Shown: positions 41,609 through 51,103 of the stretch, piece after piece
How positions within the stretch are numbered: position 1 is the stretch's first letter
Layout: every line of letters begins with the position of its first letter
DNA from: Roseococcus microcysteis
GTDB taxonomy: Bacteria; Pseudomonadota; Alphaproteobacteria; Acetobacterales; Acetobacteraceae
Length of the DNA: 64,000 nt
Direction: 5' to 3'
NCBI RefSeq assembly: GCF_014764365.1
Contig: NZ_CP061718.1
Coordinates: 2,620,501-2,684,500 of the forward strand
Program-made: the position numbers and the translations under genes
Notes under the pieces: generated by a model
Seen by the model: the letters and a program-made list of their open reading frames with translations, nothing else
Told to the model about the DNA's origin: nothing
Databases searched by the model: none

Positions 41609-42505
41609 ATGGCGCTTCGTCTCGTCACCTTTGCCCCGCACGGGGGCGGCCCGGCCCGCGCCGGCGCCCTGCTCAATGACGGCGAGGTGCTGGATTTCGC
41701 CGCCGCCGGCCTGCCCTATGCCGAGATGACGCAGGTGATCGAGGGGGGCGCCGAGGCGCTTTCCGCCATCCGCGCCGCCATGGCCGCCCCCGCCGCCACC
41801 GCCCGGCTGCCGCTGTCGGAGGTCACGCTCTGCGCGCCCATTCCGCGCCCGGCGCGCAACGTCTTCTGCGTGGGCCGCAACTACATGGACCATGTGGCCG
41901 AAGGCGACCGCACGCGGGGCATCACCAACAGCGAGCTGCCGAAATTCCCGCAATTCTTCACCAAGGCGCCGGACACGGTCATCGCCCATGGCGCCACCAT
42001 CCCGGACCACGGCGCCACCGGCATCACGAAGTGGCTGGACTATGAGGCGGAGCTGACCATCGTCGTCGGCACCGCCGGCACCAACATCGCGCCCGAGGAC
42101 GCGCTGAAGCACGTCTTCGGCTGGACCATCGCGAATGACGTGACGGGGCGCGACCTGCAGCGCCGCTACGGGCAGTGGTTCAAGGGCAAGTCGCTCGACG
42201 GCTCCTGCCCCATGGGCCCCTGGATCATCCCGGCCGATGAGCTGGACGCCTCCGACATCGCCATCCAGCTCTGGGTGAATGACGAGATGCGGCAATCCTC
42301 GCGCACCAGCAAGATGATCTTCGACGTGGGGCAGATCATGCACCACCTCTCGCTGGGCTTCACGCTGCGCCCCGGCGACCTGATCATGACCGGCACGCCC
42401 GAGGGCGTGGGCTATGCCATGGACCCGCCCCAGGTGCTCAAGACCGGCGACGTGGTGAAGATCGCGGTCGAGGGGATCGGGGAGCTGGTGAACCCGGTGG
42501 GCTGA
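41609..42505 (+). CDS. fumarylacetoacetate hydrolase family protein
   Basis: This 298-residue protein has a short N-terminal domain and the FAH C-terminal domain. VGRNYMDHVAE and FTKAPDTVI precede DYEAELTIVVG with the metal-binding Glu residues; FGWTIANDVTGRDLQ, FKGKSLDGSCPMGPWI and MTGTPEGVGYAM follow. Members are hydrolases, decarboxylases or isomerases of 2-oxo acids from aromatic or sugar catabolism. Substrate not deducible. A GGAAGG ribosome binding site precedes the ATG at 41609. Its 3' end overlaps the convergent TetR gene by 68 bases. Confidence 0.88.
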   Translation: MALRLVTFAPHGGGPARAGALLNDGEVLDFAAAGLPYAEMTQVIEGGAEALSAIRAAMAAPAATARLPLSEVTLCAPIPRPARNVFCVGRNYMDHVAEGDRTRGITNSELPKFPQFFTKAPDTVIAHGATIPDHGATGITKWLDYEAELTIVVGTAGTNIAPEDALKHVFGWTIANDVTGRDLQRRYGQWFKGKSLDGSCPMGPWIIPADELDASDIAIQLWVNDEMRQSSRTSKMIFDVGQIMHHLSLGFTLRPGDLIMTGTPEGVGYAMDPPQVLKTGDVVKIAVEGIGELVNPVG

Positions 42506-43148
42506 CGGCGGGTTCGCCGCGCCTCCCATCGGAGGCCAGCGCGCCGAACACCATCTCCAGGTGGCCCTCCAGCAGGGCCTCGCGGGGCAGGGGGTCGAGC
42601 CGCTCGAAGTTCAGCCGCCACATCGCGGCCATCAGCGCGGGCGCCATGATCAGCATGGGCGCCCGCAGCAGGGCGCTGTCCCGGAACTCGCCCGCCGCGA
42701 CCCCGCGCGCCAGCACCCGCTGGATCACCTCCTGCCCGCGCGCCATGGACAGGCGGTGATAGGCTTCGAGCAGTTGCGGGAAGCGCGGCCCCTCGGTCAG
42801 CACCATGCGCATGATCTGCGGCATGTCGCTGTCCATCACGCCGCGATGCGCCTCGATGATAAGGGCGCGCAGCATCTCCGTGGCCGTGCCGGGCGGGTCG
42901 GCCAGGGCCGCCTCGGCGCCGGCCAGCACGGGGCCCAGGCGCGACTGCACAGCGGCCTCGAACAGCGCCTCCTTCGTCGGGAAGTAGCGGAACACGGTGC
43001 CCTTCGCCACGCCGGCGCGGCGGGCGATGTCCTCCATGCGCGCCGGGCCGAAGCCACGCTCGGTGAATTCGGCGAGGCCCGCCTCCAGGATTTCACCCGG
43101 CCGCGCCTCCTTCCGCCGCCGGCGCGGCTTTGCTGACCCATCGGTCAT
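42438..43148 (-). CDS. TetR family transcriptional regulator
   Basis: This 236-residue protein has the N-terminal helix-turn-helix FGPARMEDIARRAGVAKGTVFRYFPTKEALFEA, typical of TetR. The rest is an all-helical ligand-binding domain with a Pro/Arg/Ser-rich tail that runs into the overlapping FAH gene on the other strand. It is divergent from the DevBCA-type exporter genes with 68 bases between, so it probably represses that operon and itself; TGACC-N4-GGTCA in the gap is the likely operator. Confidence 0.88.
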   Translation of the reverse strand: MTDGSAKPRRRRKEARPGEILEAGLAEFTERGFGPARMEDIARRAGVAKGTVFRYFPTKEALFEAAVQSRLGPVLAGAEAALADPPGTATEMLRALIIEAHRGVMDSDMPQIMRMVLTEGPRFPQLLEAYHRLSMARGQEVIQRVLARGVAAGEFRDSALLRAPMLIMAPALMAAMWRLNFERLDPLPREALLEGHLEMVFGALASDGRRGEPAVSPPGSPAPRSPRPRSSPRRRS

Positions 43149-43180
43149 TACTGCTTCCCCTTACGCGCGCACCATGATAA

Positions 43181-43194
43181 TGACCAAAGGGTCA
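43181..43194. promoter_or_regulatory. candidate TetR operator TGACC-N4-GGTCA
   Basis: The 5-base inverted arms are separated by AAAG and sit centrally in the 68-base gap between the tetR and exporter genes, in a locally AT-rich stretch. This is the usual arrangement for an autoregulating TetR repressor. Confidence 0.5.
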
Positions 43195-43216
43195 ATATCG
43201 CAAAGGAACATGGTGC

Positions 43217-44358
43217 GTGGCCCTCGATACCACCCGTGACGGCGCCTTGCCGATGGAGGTGGCGCCTCCCCCGCGCGCCGTCGCCTGGGCGGGCTCGGCG
43301 GGCTGCTCGCGGCGCTGGCCGTGGGCGCCGTGGCCGTCATGGCCTGGCCACGCATCGCCCCCCCGCCCGCGGCCCCCGCCGTGGAAACACACCAGCTCCG
43401 CTCCGCGGAGGGGGGCCCAGCCCGATCCGTGGAGGCGGGCCCACCCCCGGTGCTCGCCATCGGCCGGCTGGTGCCGCGCAGCCGCGTCATCACCATCGCT
43501 CCCCCCTTCGGTGGTGGTGATGCGCGGCTGGCGGAGCTTCGGGTGCGCGAAGGCGACACGGTGGAGGAGGGCGCCATCCTCGCCACGCTCGACAGCGCGC
43601 CCGCCCTCGCCGCCGCCCTGGCCGCCGCCGAGGCGCAGCGCGCCCAGCGCGAGGCGGCCCTCGCCCAGACCCTGCTCTCCGTCGCCACCAGCCTGGCCGA
43701 GGCGGAGGCCGCGCTCGCCCGCGCCGAGGCCTCCCTCCCCGTGCTCCGCCGCGACCTGGAGCGCGCGGAGGCCCTGGCCGCGCGCGGCGCCACGCCGGCC
43801 CAGACGCTGGACCAGCGGCGCCTGGCCCACGCCCAGGCCGAGCAGGACGCTGCCCGCGCCCGCGCCGCCCTGGCCCGCCACGCCGGCCCGCCCGACACCC
43901 AGCCGGACATCCTGCTGGCCCGCCGCAACCTCGACGCCGCCGCCGCCGAGCGCGACCGCGCCGCGGCCGACCTGGCCCGCGCCACCATCCGGGCCCCCAG
44001 CGCGGGCACGGTGCTGACCCTGCACGCCCGCCCCGGCGAGCGGCCGGGCAATGCCGGGCTGATGACCTTCGCGCGCCTCGACGACATGATCGCGGAGATC
44101 GAGGTGCATGAGGACCGCGTGGCCCGCCTGCGCCCGGGCGCGCCAGTCACGCTCGCCTCGCCAGCGTTGGAGGCGCCGCTGCACGGCACGCTGGACCATC
44201 TGGGCCGCGAGGTGCAGCGCCAGACCCTGACCGACCCGAGCCCCGCCGCCGCCACCGATGCGCGCGTGGTGCGCGCCGTGGTGGCCTTGGAGGGCGAAGC
44301 CGCCAGGCGCGCGGCGGCGCTGGTCAACCTCCAGGTCACGGCGCGGATCACGCCGTGA
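43217..44358 (+). CDS. HlyD/DevB-type membrane fusion protein (one-base frameshift)
   Basis: This periplasmic adaptor of an ABC exporter starts at GTG 43217 (VALDTTRDGALPMEVAPPP), and the frame shifts at the C5 run 43268-43272. One added C restores a 380-residue protein with a proper anchor helix (LGGLGGLLAALAVGAVAVMAWP). The rest has a lipoyl-like half (LAELRVREGDTVEEGAILATLDS), a long coiled-coil hairpin rich in Ala, Glu and Arg, and the closing RATIRAPSAGTVLTLHARPGE. Starting at GTG 43321 instead would lose most of the anchor. It is followed by devC with a GTGA overlap. Confidence 0.85.
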
Positions 44359-45524
44359 TCGCGCTGGCCACCCGGCTGCTGGGGCGGCTGCCCATCGGCT
44401 GGCTGCAGCTCGCGCACCGGCGCGGCCGCTTCCTCGCCGCCGTGCTGGGCGTGGGCTTCGCCAATTTGCTGGTCTTCATGCAGCTGGGCTTCATGGGCGC
44501 GCTGACCGGCACCGTGGGCCTTCCCTATGCCGCGCTGGAGGCCGACATCCTGATCCAGGCGCCCGATGCGAACACGCTCACCGATGGCAGCCCCCTGCCG
44601 CGCCAGCGCATGCTGGACGCGCTGGCGGTGCCCGGCGTCGCCGCCGCCGCACCCGTCTTCATGGGCAAGCTGGAATGGCGCTCGGCCGATGGTTCCGCGC
44701 GCTCATTGGACGTGATGGGGGTGGACCCGCGCCTGCCCTCGCTGCGCGCGCTGGAAGGCCGGCGCGACGTGCTGACCCTGCCCGGCGCCGCCTTCATTGA
44801 CCGCGCCACGCGCAACGTGCCGCCCGGGGTCTTCGCCGGCCTCGACGCCGGCACGCCGCAGCGCTTCGAATTCCAGGGCCGGAGCCTGACGCTGCATGGC
44901 AGCTTCCGCATCGGCGGCAGCTTCAGCGGCGATGGCTGGCTGGTGATGTCGGACCAGAGCTTCATGGGCCTGTTCCGCAACCGCTCGCTTCGCGCGCCCA
45001 ACCTGATCCTGGTGCGCGCCGCGCCGGGGCAGGATGCGGCGGCGCTGGCCGCGCGCATCAACGCCGCGCTGCCGGGCGCCGACGCCGTGGCCCGCACCCT
45101 GGACGTGGCCCTGGCGCGCGACCGGACCTTCCAGACCACGCAGCGCCCGGTGGGCATCATCTTCGGCATGGGCGTGCTGATGGGCGCGCTGGTGGGCCTC
45201 ATCATCGTCTACCAGGTGCTGTCCTCGGACGTGGCGGACCATCTGCGCGAATACGCGACCATGAAGGCCATGGGCTACCGGCAGGGCTTCTTCCTCGGCA
45301 TCATCATGGAGCAGGCGGTGGTGCTGGCCGCCTTCGGCTTCATCCCCGGCAGCCTCATGGCCTACGGGCTCTACGCGCTGCTGACGGCGGTGACGGGCAT
45401 TGACGTGCTGATGCCGCCCGAACGCCTGCTGGGCGTCCTGCTCGGCACGGTGGTGATGTGCGTGGCATCGGGCGCGCTGGCCACGCGGCGCCTCGTCCGC
45501 GCCGACCCGGCGGAGCTGTTCTGA
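44355..45524 (+). CDS. devC: ABC exporter permease, DevC type
   Basis: This 389-residue MacB/DevC-like permease has one N-terminal helix (FLAAVLGVGFANLLVFMQLGF), a large periplasmic domain and three C-terminal helices, with an FtsX-like core (VGIIFGMGVLMGALVGLIIVYQVLSSDVADHLREYATMKAMGY). DevBCA exporters work with an outer-membrane TolC-like channel. GTG start at 44355. The substrate is unknown; glycolipids and siderophore-like compounds are exported by relatives. Confidence 0.88.
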   Translation: MIALATRLLGRLPIGWLQLAHRRGRFLAAVLGVGFANLLVFMQLGFMGALTGTVGLPYAALEADILIQAPDANTLTDGSPLPRQRMLDALAVPGVAAAAPVFMGKLEWRSADGSARSLDVMGVDPRLPSLRALEGRRDVLTLPGAAFIDRATRNVPPGVFAGLDAGTPQRFEFQGRSLTLHGSFRIGGSFSGDGWLVMSDQSFMGLFRNRSLRAPNLILVRAAPGQDAAALAARINAALPGADAVARTLDVALARDRTFQTTQRPVGIIFGMGVLMGALVGLIIVYQVLSSDVADHLREYATMKAMGYRQGFFLGIIMEQAVVLAAFGFIPGSLMAYGLYALLTAVTGIDVLMPPERLLGVLLGTVVMCVASGALATRRLVRADPAELF

Positions 45525-46195
45525 TGGACCCCGCCATCACGGTGCGCGGCCTGGACCACCATTTCGGCGCGGGCGAGGCGCGGCGCCAGGTGCTGTTCGG
45601 CCTCGACCTCGACATCGCGCGCGGGGCGCTGGTGGTGCTGATGGGCGCCTCGGGCTCCGGCAAGACCACGCTGCTGACGCTGCTGGGCGGGCTGCGTTCG
45701 GTGCAGGCCGGATCCGTGCGCGTGCTGGGGCGGGAGATGGCCGGCGCCTCCGCCGCCGCGCTGGCCGAGGCGCGGCGCCGCATGGGCTTCATCTTCCAGG
45801 CGCACAACCTGCATGAGAGCCTGACGGCGCTGCAGAATGTCCGCCTCGCCCTCGACGTGCACGGCGCGGTGCCCGCGGCCGAGGCCGCCGCCGCCCGCGC
45901 CCTGTCGCTGGTGGGGCTGGAGGACCGGCTGCACTACCACCCGGCGCGGCTCTCGGGCGGGCAGAAGCAGCGCGTGGCGGTGGCGCGCGCGCTGGCCGGC
46001 AGCCCCGAGATCATCTTCGCCGACGAACCCACCGCCGCGCTGGACGCCGAGAACGGCCTGGCCGTGGTGGCGCTGCTGAAGCGGCTGGGCCGGGCGCGCG
46101 GCACCACCACGCTGATGGTGACGCATGACAACCGCGTGCTGGACCTGGCCGACCGCATCCTGACGATGCGCGACGGGCGCCTCATGCCAGCCTGA
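45524..46195 (+). CDS. devA: ABC exporter ATP-binding protein, DevA/LolD type
   Basis: This 223-residue ATPase has Walker A GASGSGKTT, a Q-loop in FIFQAHNLHESLTA, the signature LSGGQKQRVAVARAL, Walker B IIFADEPTAALD and an H-loop in VTHDNR. It belongs to the MacB/LolD/DevA subgroup that drives permeases like the preceding gene, and its start codon overlaps the devC stop (TGATG). The last 14 bases overlap the convergent lactonase-like gene. Confidence 0.92.
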   Translation: MDPAITVRGLDHHFGAGEARRQVLFGLDLDIARGALVVLMGASGSGKTTLLTLLGGLRSVQAGSVRVLGREMAGASAAALAEARRRMGFIFQAHNLHESLTALQNVRLALDVHGAVPAAEAAAARALSLVGLEDRLHYHPARLSGGQKQRVAVARALAGSPEIIFADEPTAALDAENGLAVVALLKRLGRARGTTTLMVTHDNRVLDLADRILTMRDGRLMPA

Positions 46196-46943
46196 CGATC
46201 CCCGGCGCCACCTCCTCGTGCCGCGCCATGACCTCCGGGTCATGGCCCGGAATCACGTGGTCCCCCAGCTTCGGCAGCAGGGCCAGCGCGTCGAGATAGT
46301 CCTTCACATTCACCACCACCGGGAAGGGGTTCCCGGTGCGCGCATTGGCCGCGAAATGCATGGCGTCGGACGCCAGCACCACCCAGCCCTTCTTCGTGTG
46401 CACCCGCACCACCTGAAGCCCGGGCGCATGTCCGCCCACCTGCCGCACCGTGATGCCGGGCGCCACCTCGCCCTCCGCGCCGTGGAAGCGCACGCGGTCG
46501 GCGTAGAGCAGGCGGACGAAGCCCACCACATGCTCCACATCATAGGCGCGGCGCAGGAAGGGCTGGCACATGCAGGGGCCGGTGGCGTGCGCGATTTCGC
46601 AGGGCTGGGCGTGGAAGCGCGCGCGCGGGAATTTTCCGAAATTGCCGGCGTGGTCCCAGTGCAGGTGGGTGGACACCACATCCTCCACCCGCGTCGCGTC
46701 CACCCCGATGGCGGCGAGGCTCTCGGCCGGGCAGCGCAGGAAATCATTGCCGCGCGCGGCGCAGGTGGCGGCGTCGGCACCGCTGTCGATGACGACCGCC
46801 CGCCCATCCTTCACCGCGCACCAGATGAAGAAATCCATCGGCATGGCGGCGTCATGCGGGTCGCCGGTGGCGCTGATGAAATTGTCCCGCGCCAGGCGGC
46901 GCGGATTGGTGGCGTAGCGGATGGCGTAGAGGTCCCAGGTCAT
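46182..46943 (-). CDS. metallo-beta-lactamase-fold protein, N-acyl homoserine lactonase-like
   Basis: This 253-residue protein has the dinuclear zinc motif STHLHWDHAGN (H-x-H-x-D-H), a later GGHAPG and LASDAMH, and a final PGHDP. Its order matches the AhlD/AttM/AiiA branch of MBL hydrolases that open acyl-homoserine lactone rings. Other lactones or esters are possible. The ATG at 46943 follows a purine-rich stretch and gives the normal family start (MTWDLYAIRYATNPRR). Confidence 0.78.
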   Translation of the reverse strand: MTWDLYAIRYATNPRRLARDNFISATGDPHDAAMPMDFFIWCAVKDGRAVVIDSGADAATCAARGNDFLRCPAESLAAIGVDATRVEDVVSTHLHWDHAGNFGKFPRARFHAQPCEIAHATGPCMCQPFLRRAYDVEHVVGFVRLLYADRVRFHGAEGEVAPGITVRQVGGHAPGLQVVRVHTKKGWVVLASDAMHFAANARTGNPFPVVVNVKDYLDALALLPKLGDHVIPGHDPEVMARHEEVAPGIVRLA

Positions 46944-47009
46944 TGGCGTTTTCTCCCTGGGGCGATGCTGGACAGCCGGGCGCACGGCGTCCAGCGTGCG
47001 CGTTGTTGC

Positions 47010-47050
47010 GGGGCCGATTCACGTCGGCGTACCGCCGCCGATCGGACCCG
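47010..47050. repeat. GATTCAC palindromic element, divergent promoter copy
   Basis: GGGCCGATTCACG on the left and CGATCGGACCC on the right form a dyad around a GGCG/CGCC-rich loop. It lies between the divergent lactonase-like and alcohol dehydrogenase genes. This is the only copy not directly downstream of a gene. Confidence 0.65.
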
Positions 47051-47067
47051 GGCCGAAGGAAACGACC

Positions 47068-48197
47068 ATGCGCATGAAGGCCGCCGTGCTCTATGCCCAG
47101 GGGCTGCCGCGCCCCTATGCGGAGACCCATCCGCTCTCGGTCGAGGAGGTGGAACTCGCACCCCCGGCCCCGGCGAGGTGCTGATCGAGATCGCCGCCGC
47201 CGGCCTCTGCCATTCGGACCTTTCCACCATCGAGAACCAGCGCCCGCGCCCGCTGCCCATCATCATCGGGCATGAGGGCGCGGGCATCGTACGCGAATGC
47301 GGGCCTGGCGTGACGGGCCTCCAACCTGGCGACCATGTGGTGGCGCTGTTCGTCACCAGCTGCGGCGAATGCCGGGACTGCGCGCGCGGCAAGCCCAATA
47401 TCTGCGGCGCCTCCTTCGACGCGCGGGCCAAGGGCACGCTGATGTCCGGCGCGCGGCGCCTGGCGCGGCTGAACGGCGGGGCCGTGAACCACAATTCCGG
47501 CCTGTCGCTCTTCGCGCAATATGCGGTGGTGATGCGCGACAGCCTGGTGAAGATAGACCAGGACATTCCGCTGGAGGACGCCGCCATCTTCGGCTGCGCG
47601 GTGATGACGGGCGCGGGGGCCGTCTTCAACACGGCGAAGCTGCGCCCGGGGGCGGAGGTGGCGGTGGTGGGCCTCGGCGGCGTGGGAATGAGCGCGCTGC
47701 TGGGTGCCGTGGCCGCCGGTGCCGCGCGCATCGTGGCGGTGGACCGCAGCGCGGAGAAGCTGGCGCTGGCCCGGCAATGGGGCGCCACCGACGCCTTCCT
47801 GGCCGACGAAGACTGCGCGGCCGCGGTACGCGAGGCAACGCGCGGCGGGCTGGACACCGTGATCGAGACGGCGGGCGTCATACCGGCGCTGGAACTCGCC
47901 ATGGGCATCACGGCGCGCGGGGGCGAGACCATCACGGCCGGGCTGCCGAACGTGAACGCCCGCCTTTCCGTCGCCCCCGCCGCGATGGTGAGCGAGGAGC
48001 GCAGCCTGCGCACCAGCTACATGGGAAGCTGCGTGCCCAAGCGCGACCTGCCGCTGATGCTGGACCTCTACCGGCGCGGCAAGCTGCCGGTGGACCGGTT
48101 GCGCTCCGGCTTCGTCACGCTGGAGGGGATGAATGAAGGCTTCGACCGGCTGGCGGAGGGGAGTGTGCTGCGGCAGATCCTGCGGCCAAACGGGTAG
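47068..48197 (+). CDS. zinc-dependent alcohol dehydrogenase (one-base frameshift)
   Basis: This medium-chain dehydrogenase begins MRMKAAVLYAQGLPRPYAETHP. The frame shifts at the C5 run 47161-47165, and one added C gives ELAPPGPGEVLIEIAAAGLCHSDLS and a 376-residue protein of normal length. Catalytic zinc ligands are in GLCHSDLS and GHEGAGIV; the structural zinc loop is CGECRDCARGKPNIC. The NAD-binding motif is VAVVGLGGVGMSALLGA. It is close to class III-like/benzyl-alcohol-type enzymes. The shift probably reflects sequence error. Confidence 0.87.
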
Positions 48198-48276
48198 TTG
48201 TCCTGGACTTTTCCGCGCGCGCGGGCGCATGGTGAAGGCCGCCAATGGGCGCACCGCGCCCGCCGCGACCATCACG

Positions 48277-48307
48277 GGTAAGATGGTAAGATAGTAAGAT
48301 GGTAAGG
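48277..48307. repeat. four tandem copies of the octamer GGTAAGAT
   Basis: Copies start at 48277, 48285, 48293 (with A for the first G) and 48301 (last bases changed). The block is AT-rich and sits in the 270-base gap between the alcohol dehydrogenase and VWA genes, just before the palindrome array. Confidence 0.85.
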
Positions 48308-48322
48308 CGCGGCCGGCGTTCC

Positions 48323-48471
48323 CTTAGCGGCCGATTCACGCCGCCGGCTACGCCAGCGACGATCGGACGCCATCTGAGCGGCCGATTCACGCCCCGGCTG
48401 CGCCGGGACGATCGAACGCCATCTGAGCGGCCGATTCACGCCCCGGCTGCGCCGGGACGATCGAACGCTAC
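48323..48471. repeat. tandem array of three GATTCAC palindromic elements
   Basis: Copies start near 48323, 48374 and 48423, with spacing of 51 and 49 bases. Each contains GCGGCCGATTCACGCC on the left and GACGATCGRACGC on the right, around an inner GC stem (CCCCGGCTGCGCCGGGA in the last two). The third copy runs into the TAG stop of the VWA gene. They fill most of this non-coding gap and probably fold as strong hairpins. Confidence 0.85.
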
Positions 48472-49655
48472 CTTAGCGCCCTCGCCACCCCATCCAGCCC
48501 CTCCAGCGTCATCGGGAACATCCGCCCCTCCACCGCGTCATGGATCAGGTTGATGGAGGTGGTGTAGCCCCAATGTTTTTGGGGCGTCGGGTTGATCCAG
48601 GCCACGCGGCGGAAGTGCGACGTGATGCGCTGCAGCCAGACCTTCCCCGCCTCCTCGTTCCAATGCTCCACGCTGCCGCCCGGCTCCACGATCTCATAGG
48701 GCGCCATCGAGGCATCGCCGACAAACACCACGCGCCAGTCGGGGCCATAGGTGCGGAGCATTTCCCAGGTCGTCACCGTCTGCTCGGCACGGCGGCGGTT
48801 GGACTTCCAGAACCGCTCATAGGGGCAGTTGTGGAAGTAGAGGTGGACCAGGTGCTTGAACTCGGACTTGGCTGCGCTGAACAATTCCTCCGACGCCATC
48901 ACGTGGTCGTCCATGGACCCGCCGATGTCCAGCAGCAGCAGCACCTTCACCGCGTTGCGCCGCTCGGGCCGCATCTTCAGGTCCAGCGTGCCGGCGTTGC
49001 GCGCGGTGGCGCCGATGGTGCCGTCCACGTCCAGCTCATTCGCCTCGCCCTGGCGCGCGAAGCGGCGCAGCTTGCGGAGAGCGAGCTTCATCGCGCGCGA
49101 ACCCAGCGCCGCATCATCGTCCAGGTCGCGGAACTCCCGCTTGTCCCAGACCTTCACGGCGCGGCGCTGGCGTGAACCCTCCTGGCCGATGCGGACACCT
49201 TCCGGGTTGTAGCCCTCGGCGCCGAAAGGGCTGGTGCCGTTGGTGCCGATCATGCGGTTGCCGCCCTGGTGGCGCTTCTTCTGCTCGGCCAGGCGTTCGC
49301 GCAGCGTTTCCATCAGCTTCTCGAAGCCGCCCATGGCCTTGATCTTGGCCATCTCCTCGGCGGTGAACATGCGTTCGGCCAGCTTCTTCAGCCATTCCTC
49401 GGGGAGTTCGCGCTGGATCACCTCGCCGGTCAGCGTGGTGGGCGGCTCCAGCCCCTTGAACACCTCGCCGAAAACGCGATCGAAGCGATCAAGGTGGCGT
49501 TCATCCTTCACCAGCGTGGTGCGCGCCAGGTAGTAGAAGTCGTCAATGTCGTAATCGGCCACGCCCGCCTTCATCGCGCCCATCAGCGCCAGCCATTCCG
49601 TGATGGAGGCGGGCAGGCCGGCTTTCCGCAATTCCAGGATGAAGGGGGCGAACAT
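48468..49655 (-). CDS. VWA-domain protein, CoxE-like
   Basis: The N-terminal half of this 395-residue protein is helical and charged (MFAPFILELRKAGLPASITEWLALM) and the C-terminal half is a von Willebrand factor A domain. The metal site is VLLLLDIGGSMDDH, a DxGxS variant of the MIDAS motif in which the first Ser is Gly. Such proteins partner with MoxR AAA ATPases as chaperones that insert cofactors or assemble complexes. The MoxR gene lies three bases upstream. The client is unknown. Confidence 0.88.
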   Translation of the reverse strand: MFAPFILELRKAGLPASITEWLALMGAMKAGVADYDIDDFYYLARTTLVKDERHLDRFDRVFGEVFKGLEPPTTLTGEVIQRELPEEWLKKLAERMFTAEEMAKIKAMGGFEKLMETLRERLAEQKKRHQGGNRMIGTNGTSPFGAEGYNPEGVRIGQEGSRQRRAVKVWDKREFRDLDDDAALGSRAMKLALRKLRRFARQGEANELDVDGTIGATARNAGTLDLKMRPERRNAVKVLLLLDIGGSMDDHVMASEELFSAAKSEFKHLVHLYFHNCPYERFWKSNRRRAEQTVTTWEMLRTYGPDWRVVFVGDASMAPYEIVEPGGSVEHWNEEAGKVWLQRITSHFRRVAWINPTPQKHWGYTTSINLIHDAVEGRMFPMTLEGLDGVARALR

Positions 49656-49658
49656 GGC

Positions 49659-50534
<876 letters not shown>

Positions 50535-50571
50535 GTTCGCGCGTTCACGCGCCGCCGCAAGGGTGGCCTTG

Positions 50572-50624
50572 TCCGAGCGGCTGATTCACCGCTCCGGCAT
50601 GCCGCCTTCGCGGATCAGGCGCTA
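50572..50624. repeat. GATTCAC palindromic element after rppH
   Basis: GAGCGGCTGATTCACCGC on the left and GCGGATCAGGCGCTAG on the right form the dyad; the final CTA is the complement of the TAG stop of rppH. The arms are a sub-variant (CTGAT/ATCAG in place of CCGAT/ATCGG), changed on both sides so that pairing is kept. Confidence 0.75.
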
Positions 50625-51101
50625 GCCGGCAAACCGGGAAAAATCCACCGCCAGCCGCTCATAGATCGCGCGCTTGAACGGCACCGCCATGGCCGGCAGC
50701 TCAGCCAGATGCGCCCAGCGCCAAGCGTCGAATTCCGGGTGCGGGTCCAGGTCGAGGCGGATGTCCGCATCCGTGCCCAGGAAGCGCAGCGCGAACCATT
50801 TCTGCTTCTGCCCGCGCCACTTGCCGCCCAGCGCCTTGCCCAGCAATTCGGGCGGCAGGTCATAGGTCAGCCATTCGGGGTGCTCGGCCAGGATTTCGGC
50901 ATGGGCGGTGCCCACCTCTTCCTCCAGTTCGCGGAAGACGGCCACGGCGGGGTCCTCGCCCTCATCCATGCCGCCCTGGGGCAATTGCCAGCCGCCGGCC
51001 GCACCCTCGGCATTGGGCATGTCGGCGCGGCGGGCCACGAGCACGAGGCCCTGCGGGTTGAACAGCACGGCGCCCACATTGGGGCGATAGGGCAGGCTCA
51101 C
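50622..51101 (-). CDS. rppH: RNA pyrophosphohydrolase (Nudix)
   Basis: This 159-residue Nudix hydrolase removes pyrophosphate from mRNA 5' ends (or from dinucleoside polyphosphates). The Nudix box is GGMDEGEDPAVAVFRELEEE, followed by VGT; the start SLPYRPNVGAVLFN and the late GQKQKWFALRFLG are typical of RppH/YgdP. I chose GTG at 51101, eight bases after a GGAG sequence; TTG at 51107 is an alternative. It follows the deacetylase-like gene, as in many alphaproteobacteria. Confidence 0.9.
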   Translation of the reverse strand: MSLPYRPNVGAVLFNPQGLVLVARRADMPNAEGAAGGWQLPQGGMDEGEDPAVAVFRELEEEVGTAHAEILAEHPEWLTYDLPPELLGKALGGKWRGQKQKWFALRFLGTDADIRLDLDPHPEFDAWRWAHLAELPAMAVPFKRAIYERLAVDFSRFAG

Positions 51102-51103
51102 GG

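Noticed and set aside
43321-44358. HlyD-type gene starting at GTG 43321
   Set aside because: This start leaves only about ten residues of the membrane anchor. The frame shift at C5 43268-43272 with start at 43217 explains the sequence better.
48323-48471. possible CRISPR array
   Set aside because: Repeat units are near-contiguous palindromes of about 50 bases without unique spacers, the same element occurs singly elsewhere, and no cas genes are present.
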